Shown: positions 39,863 through 44,911 of the stretch, piece after piece | Position numbering within the stretch: position 1 is the stretch's first letter | Layout of the letters: the number at the start of each line of letters is the position of its first letter | Assembly: GCA_020831635.1 (NCBI GenBank) | Contig: JAFIGC010000031.1 | Location: 1-44,911 of the forward strand | Length of the DNA stretch: 44,911 bases | Reading direction: 5' to 3' | Source of the DNA: Verrucomicrobiota bacterium | GTDB lineage: Bacteria; Verrucomicrobiota; Kiritimatiellia; SS1-B-03-39; UBA6053 | Notes under the pieces: generated by a model | Told to the model about the DNA's origin: nothing | Seen by the model: only the letters and a program-made list of their open reading frames with translations | Database searches by the model: none | Program-made: the position numbers and the translations under genes

Positions 39863-42292
39863 ATGAAAAAACACATCCTTTTCAATCTTCACGCGAAATC
39901 CCGCCTCCTGGCCGCGGGGTTCCTTTGCCTCTCCTTTGCGCTGAGCCTGAACGCCGCCGACTGGGGGTACCGAACGGCCCACAATTATCATCCGCCGCTT
40001 GAGGACGGCATTCAGCTCACCGGGCACGGGCATTTGGTCCGCACCCTCTGGTCCCACGAAGACGTGCACACCGGCATTTCCAGCTCCAGCGCCGGGAAGG
40101 CCATCAACCTCCTCGCGCAGGGATTTGACCCCACCTATGGCGAAACCTCGGCCGCCGTGGTGGTGGACGGCGTGTATATTCTCTCCTGGTCCGAAGTTAC
40201 CGGAGACGTGTCCGCCCGACCCGAATCCATCACCGACCGTTATCATCGCGGCGAAGAAAATTACGAGGCCCTCAAGGACACCTATTTCCGCATAGACGCC
40301 AACTGGAACACCCTCGCCCTGAACGCGGAAACCGGAGAAAAGCTCTGGAAAGTTTCCCAACCCTCGGCCTCCCTCAATTTTCAAAGCAGCAAGCGAGGCC
40401 ACAACGGACTCGATCCGGTTGCCGGAAACGGCATTTACGTGACCCTCACCATCACCGGACGCGTGTACGCCTACGACATCGCCACCGGGGAGCTGCGCTG
40501 GGAAACGAATTTGGGCGAGTGGCATGAGCGCGCCGAAGCGTATAAAGCCGAGGCCTTGGCCGAGCGCAATTTGCCCGTCACCGACGACGGACCCTTCGGC
40601 AATGTGCGTTCCGGCGCGGCCATGGTGGGCGACAAGGTGATCCTCCCCGATTTGCGCGGCGGCCTGATCGCCGTGCGCGCGGAGGACGGCTCGCAAATCT
40701 GGCACTTGGACGAAGCGGTCATGAACGGACAGGGCAACCCCCGCCTTTGGGAACATGGCGGCAAAACCTACATGATCACCCACACCATTCACCAGCCGCA
40801 CAACCGCGTGCATCTGATTGACCCCGAGGACGCTTCCATTCTCTGGACCCATGAGACCGGCTTTAACCCCGGCAAGCTGCTGATCGGTGAAGACATGGTG
40901 CTCCTCAACCCCGATTCCGACCGCCGCACACCCGCCCTGCTGGCCGCCTATCGCATCACCCTCGACGGCCTCGAACGCCAGTGGCGCTTCCCCGACGATG
41001 ACAGCAACCGCGTGCCCACCGCGCTGGGCGGCAGCCGCTCCTGGGAGCGCAAAGGGGTGATTGCCAACGGATTTTTGTACATGGCCATCGGCCAGCCCAA
41101 CGAAGACCGCCGCACCGCCTCCTTTGATCTCGCCACCGGCGAAGAACTTCACCGCGGCGACTACCGTCCCCCCAACAACAACATCGGGCAACCCTTCGTG
41201 CACGGAGACAAGTTGTATTGGCACATCTCCTCCACCGGCGCACAAAACGCCGGTCTGTACATCTACCAACGACACGGGGACGGCACCATCGAACTTCTCG
41301 ATGAATTCCATTACCGTCCCCTCGGCGTCACCATCAACACCGACTACCTGCATCCCACCGACTACCCGATGTCCAACGGGCGCATTTTCCTGCGCGGCTA
41401 CACCAACATTCTGGCCATTGATTTGCGGGAACCCGCCCATACGCCCGTGGAATTCCTCTTGGAAAATGGCTGGGCCGGTTTTCATCGACCGATGCGCACG
41501 GTGTTGATTCCCAACGAAAACCGGGGCATTGAACTTGCCCGGCTGGAAGTGCCGCCCCGCCGTGAATTGGGCGTGGTGGGCACCACCGCCCGCCGGAACG
41601 ATGTCTGGAGCCGCATCGACTTCGACGAAGAACTCAAAATCGGCGGGGCCTGGGACACGAACGCGACGGTGCACCTCGATATTTTCTCTTGGCCCGCCCA
41701 TATTGTCATGGAGGAAGCCGAAGGCAACGAATGGCGCGGACAATGGACCCGGACCTTTCCCGGCTGGGAGGAAACCCTCACCCGCGAAGGCACCCTGCAC
41801 GAAGTCAGTGAAGGCGGATATCCTTCCCGCGGCTGGCCCACAGGATGGCTCGAACACCAGCCGGTCACCTTCTTCACGGATCTGGAAGAGGGCCAGGAAC
41901 GGGTCTTCCTGCAAATCTTCGGTTCCCTGCCCCGCGTGGCTGGAGACTTTCAAAACATGACCCTCTGCCTCGATCACGACGGCGAGAAAGTCGTCAGCGC
42001 CGTGGCCGGCGGCTTCCGCTACAATCAGTCCTACCACGAAGTCGACGCCTCCGGACTCAAAGTCACGCCCGAAGGCATCACCGGCACCGCCCGCATCATC
42101 CTCAACGGGGACCCGTGGCTACGGGAACCCGACTGGAAAAATGGCGGTTCTTTGATGGGTCTGCTGACCGTGGACGCGCGCTTTGGCGAAGCCAACGACA
42201 AAGGCGTCTACCCCATCACCGGAGACTGGACCCTCGAATGGGGCGTATCCGGTGAACTGACCGGGAAAATTCACGCAAACTTGAATGATTAA
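39863..42292 (+). CDS. exported PQQ-like beta-propeller protein, copy 1
   Basis: The protein has 809 residues. The N-terminus has a basic start and a hydrophobic segment (LLAAGFLCLSFALSLNAADW) consistent with a signal peptide. Repeated blades with TLALNAETGEKLWKVS, AYDIATGELRWETN and LIAVRAEDGSQIWH are the pyrrolo-quinoline-quinone-like propeller repeats also found in BamB. No enzyme motif is visible, so binding or scaffolding is as likely as catalysis. The final 250 residues form an extra beta-rich domain almost identical to that of the next gene. It starts 17 bp after the sulfatase. Confidence 0.85.
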   Translation: MKKHILFNLHAKSRLLAAGFLCLSFALSLNAADWGYRTAHNYHPPLEDGIQLTGHGHLVRTLWSHEDVHTGISSSSAGKAINLLAQGFDPTYGETSAAVVVDGVYILSWSEVTGDVSARPESITDRYHRGEENYEALKDTYFRIDANWNTLALNAETGEKLWKVSQPSASLNFQSSKRGHNGLDPVAGNGIYVTLTITGRVYAYDIATGELRWETNLGEWHERAEAYKAEALAERNLPVTDDGPFGNVRSGAAMVGDKVILPDLRGGLIAVRAEDGSQIWHLDEAVMNGQGNPRLWEHGGKTYMITHTIHQPHNRVHLIDPEDASILWTHETGFNPGKLLIGEDMVLLNPDSDRRTPALLAAYRITLDGLERQWRFPDDDSNRVPTALGGSRSWERKGVIANGFLYMAIGQPNEDRRTASFDLATGEELHRGDYRPPNNNIGQPFVHGDKLYWHISSTGAQNAGLYIYQRHGDGTIELLDEFHYRPLGVTINTDYLHPTDYPMSNGRIFLRGYTNILAIDLREPAHTPVEFLLENGWAGFHRPMRTVLIPNENRGIELARLEVPPRRELGVVGTTARRNDVWSRIDFDEELKIGGAWDTNATVHLDIFSWPAHIVMEEAEGNEWRGQWTRTFPGWEETLTREGTLHEVSEGGYPSRGWPTGWLEHQPVTFFTDLEEGQERVFLQIFGSLPRVAGDFQNMTLCLDHDGEKVVSAVAGGFRYNQSYHEVDASGLKVTPEGITGTARIILNGDPWLREPDWKNGGSLMGLLTVDARFGEANDKGVYPITGDWTLEWGVSGELTGKIHANLND

Positions 42293-42333
42293 TCGATGAG
42301 ACACTCACAATCGTATCCAACAAAGGAAAAGAT

Positions 42334-44748
42334 ATGAAAACCCTACTCCGTACCCGCCAAACCTTGATGAGCCTTGCCGCTTTATCGCTGTCCGCCTCCC
42401 TGCACGCCTCCGACTGGGGATACCGCACCGCCCACAACTATGTGGTCCCGCGGGATGAAAATGTGAAGCTGACCCCGCACGGACATTTGGTCCGTCCGCT
42501 TTGGTCCTACGAAATTCACACCGGCATGAACAGTACCAGCGCCGGCCCCGCACAACATGTTCTGAACCAAGGCTTCGAACCCACCTATGGGGAAACCGCC
42601 GCCGCGGTGGTGGTGGACGGGATCTACATTCTCTCTTGGTCGGAGGCCACCGGAGACGTCTCCGCCCGCCAGGAATCCTTGACCGACCGCTATCACGGCG
42701 GCGATGAAACTTACGCGGCCCTCAAGGACACCTATTATCGCATCGACGCCAACTGGAACACCCTCGCCCTCGACGCCGATACCGGCGAGAAGCTCTGGCA
42801 GGTATCCCAACCCTCCGCTTCCATCAACTTCCAGAGCAGCAAACGCAGTCATAACGGCATTGATCCCGTGGCCGGAAACGGCCTTTACGTCACCCTCACG
42901 GTGACCGGACGGGTGTTTGCCTACGACATCGCCACCGGGGAAACCCGCTGGGAAACCACCATTCCGGGATGGCATGAAACCGCCGAAGCCTTCAAGGCGG
43001 AGGCCCTGGAAAATCGCAACCTTCCCATTGTCGACGACGGCCCCTTCGGCACCCTCCGCCCCGGCGCGGCCATGGTGGGCGAAACCGTGATCATCCCCAA
43101 TCTTCGCGGCGGTCTGATCGCCCTGAACGGCAGCGATGGCTCCGAGCTGTGGACGATTGAGGCGTCCGTCATGAACCGGCAGGGCAATCCGCGCCTCTGG
43201 GAACACGAGGGCAAAACCTACCTGATTACCCACGAAAATGGTGGAGACCGGGCCGTGTTTTTGATCGATCCCGTCAACGGGTCCATCCTGTGGCGTCACG
43301 AAACCGGAAATAATCCGGGGAAACTGATTTTGGGGGACGATTTTGTGATGTTGAATCCGGAACGCGAGGATCCCGGCCTTTTGGCCGCCTATCGGATCTC
43401 TCTGGACGGTCTGGAGCGCCTGTGGCGCTTTCCGAATGTGCGGGAAGGCCGGGCCTACCACAACCATGTCCATTTAAGCGCCAGCCGGGGACCCGAACGC
43501 AAAGGGTTGATCGTAGACGGTCGTTTGTATCTCGCCCTTGGCCATCCCGGTAAACGGCCCGAAACACGGCGGCTGGGGGTCTTTGACATCGAAACCGGCG
43601 AGGAACTCTACCGCAGTGAGTACAACATCACCAACAGTGTCGCCGCGCCGACCAGCTACAATGACAAAATGTATTGGCAAATCACCAACACCAGCGCCGA
43701 AAACGCCGGCTTGTACATTTACCAAAAACACGAGGACGGTTCCATCGAACGGACCGGCGAAGCCCGCTATCGCGCCCTGGGCTCCATGTTGACCACGGAT
43801 TACTCTTACCCGACCGATCGCCCTTTCACGGCGGGACGGACGTTTTTGCGTGGTCGCACGAATATCGTGGCCCTGGATTTGACCGTACCGCCGCCCGGTT
43901 CCGCGGATCTGCAAATGAAAAACGCTTGGTCCGGGTTTCATCGTCCGGTGGAAGGGGTTTTGATTGCCAATGAAAACCGCGAAATCGCGTCCGGACGCAT
44001 CGAAGTTCCTCCGCGCGGTGAATTGGGCGTGGTCGGCACCACCGCGCGGCGCACCGATATCTGGAGCCATATCGAATTTGAGGAAGGCCTCAAAATCGGC
44101 GAGGCCTGGGAAACCACCGCCGAAGTTCACATGAGTATATTCTCCTGGCCGGCCCGTATCGTCATGGAGGAAGCCCAAGGCACCCAATGGCGCGGACAAT
44201 GGACCCGGACCTTTCCCGGCTGGCAGGAAACCCTCACCCGCGAAGGCTCTCTGCATGAAATCAGTGAAGGCGGATATCCCGCCCGCGGCTGGCCCACCGG
44301 ATGGCTCGAACACCAGCCCGTCACCTTTTTCACGGATCTCGAAGAGGGTCAGGAACGGGTCTTCCTTCAAATCTTCGGTTCCCTGCCCCGGGTGGCCGGA
44401 GACTTCCAAAACATGACCCTCTGCCTCGATCACGACGGCGAGAAAGTCGTCAGTGCCGTGGCCGGAGGCTTCCGCTACAACCAGTCCTACCATGAAGTCG
44501 ACGCCTCCGGACTCAAAGTCACGCCCGAAGGCATCACCGGCACCGCCCGCATCATCCTCAACGGCGACCCGTGGCTTCGCGATCCCGACTGGAAAAACGG
44601 CGGTTCTTTGATGGGCCTGCTGACCGTGGACGCCCAGTTCGGTGAAGCCAACGACAAAGGGGTCTACCCCATCACCGGCGAATGGACCCTCGAATGGGGC
44701 GTTTCCGGCGAACTGACCGGGGAAATCAATGCCGTCCTGAGCGAATAA
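42334..44748 (+). CDS. exported PQQ-like beta-propeller protein, copy 2
   Basis: The protein has 804 residues, a tandem paralogue of the preceding gene with the same architecture: signal peptide (LMSLAALSLSASLHAS), propeller repeats (TLALDADTGEKLWQVS, AYDIATGETRWETT, LIALNGSDGSELWT) and a terminal beta-rich domain. The propellers have diverged clearly, but from about GWPTGWLEHQPVTFFTDLEE to the end the two proteins are nearly identical, and so is the DNA. The ribosome site is AAAGGAAAAG. It is the last gene of the operon. Confidence 0.85.
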   Translation: MKTLLRTRQTLMSLAALSLSASLHASDWGYRTAHNYVVPRDENVKLTPHGHLVRPLWSYEIHTGMNSTSAGPAQHVLNQGFEPTYGETAAAVVVDGIYILSWSEATGDVSARQESLTDRYHGGDETYAALKDTYYRIDANWNTLALDADTGEKLWQVSQPSASINFQSSKRSHNGIDPVAGNGLYVTLTVTGRVFAYDIATGETRWETTIPGWHETAEAFKAEALENRNLPIVDDGPFGTLRPGAAMVGETVIIPNLRGGLIALNGSDGSELWTIEASVMNRQGNPRLWEHEGKTYLITHENGGDRAVFLIDPVNGSILWRHETGNNPGKLILGDDFVMLNPEREDPGLLAAYRISLDGLERLWRFPNVREGRAYHNHVHLSASRGPERKGLIVDGRLYLALGHPGKRPETRRLGVFDIETGEELYRSEYNITNSVAAPTSYNDKMYWQITNTSAENAGLYIYQKHEDGSIERTGEARYRALGSMLTTDYSYPTDRPFTAGRTFLRGRTNIVALDLTVPPPGSADLQMKNAWSGFHRPVEGVLIANENREIASGRIEVPPRGELGVVGTTARRTDIWSHIEFEEGLKIGEAWETTAEVHMSIFSWPARIVMEEAQGTQWRGQWTRTFPGWQETLTREGSLHEISEGGYPARGWPTGWLEHQPVTFFTDLEEGQERVFLQIFGSLPRVAGDFQNMTLCLDHDGEKVVSAVAGGFRYNQSYHEVDASGLKVTPEGITGTARIILNGDPWLRDPDWKNGGSLMGLLTVDAQFGEANDKGVYPITGEWTLEWGVSGELTGEINAVLSE

Positions 44749-44911
44749 CAAGCAAATATGAGGCCTGTCGATTTATTCAAAGATGCATGGAGAAACCGCT
44801 TATCTTCGCTTATCTTACGCTAATAAAATACATGTTTGGTTAATTTTAGCGCATATTAGGCTGAAGTTCACAGCGAAAAACGCATAACCCCTTTGTTATT
44901 AGATATATACC
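44749..44911. other. AT-rich spacer at the right window edge
   Basis: No gene is seen. It contains the second copy of the 17-bp repeat (44762-44778) and a tandem CGCTTATCTT (two copies around 44796-44816). No terminator hairpin is clear for the PQQ operon. Confidence 0.5.

Noticed and set aside
39647-42037. Long minus-strand frame opposite the first PQQ-propeller gene
   Set aside because: Repetitive glycine/valine-rich translation mirrors the propeller codons on the other strand. The plus-strand gene has repeats and a signal peptide.

Overview
The window reads as chromosomal DNA from a free-living member of the Verrucomicrobiota, probably Opitutia-like. This is inference from gene content: an approximately 716-residue Gre factor with a giant N-terminal extension (the long form known from chlamydiae), a PEP-CTERM surface protein, many putative carbohydrate-active enzymes with a CxPSR sulfatase, and GC-rich genes separated by repeat-rich spacers. 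Several promoters keep a clear TTGACA-type -35.

Left part (1-9.9 kb): a tRNA-Ala with its own promoter and terminator; a minus-strand cluster Gre factor > GtrA > large lipoprotein; a PpiD/SurA-like periplasmic folding factor; a DCC thiol oxidoreductase with a small membrane protein; and a plus-strand pair of a 45-residue membrane peptide and an extended SDR. Middle (10-22.2 kb): a secreted 720-residue alpha/alpha-toroid-like protein, a RapA-type SWI/SNF ATPase, a CxxC membrane protein, a PEP-CTERM protein, a DkgB-like aldo/keto reductase, and a three-gene operon (GH15-like glycosidase > GT4 glycosyltransferase > TVP38/VTT membrane protein).

Accessory strip (22.2-28.4 kb): a VapB-like antitoxin with a VapC that has lost its N-terminal half, pterin-4a-carbinolamine dehydratase, a small membrane-protein gene between two 30-bp direct repeats, a scrap of a RhuM-family gene cut by a long palindrome, a GH78-like gene, and a two-gene, visibly AT-richer island. 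The island sits in the 3' end of the GH78 gene. It is bounded by a 21-bp perfect direct repeat and encodes an uncharacterised C39/papain-like protein with a short partner. This is the best candidate for an undescribed toxin-antitoxin or defence module.

Right part (28.4-44.9 kb): leuA preceded by a leucine attenuator whose leader peptide appears to be leaderless (ATG at the predicted +1); an MFS transporter; a 300-bp palindrome array; a pilin-like single-pass protein; and a polysaccharide-degradation locus. In that locus a GH28-like gene stands divergent from an operon of secreted lyase-like protein > metallophosphoesterase > sulfatase > two tandem PQQ-propeller paralogues whose 3' ends are almost identical. 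GH78, GH28, lyase and sulfatase together suggest use of a sulfated rhamnose- and/or uronate-containing glycan.

Intergenic spaces are unusually rich in long inverted repeats: 9.88, 16.41, 24.11, 30.23 and 31.73 kb. Some repeat sequences recur at distant sites in the window.
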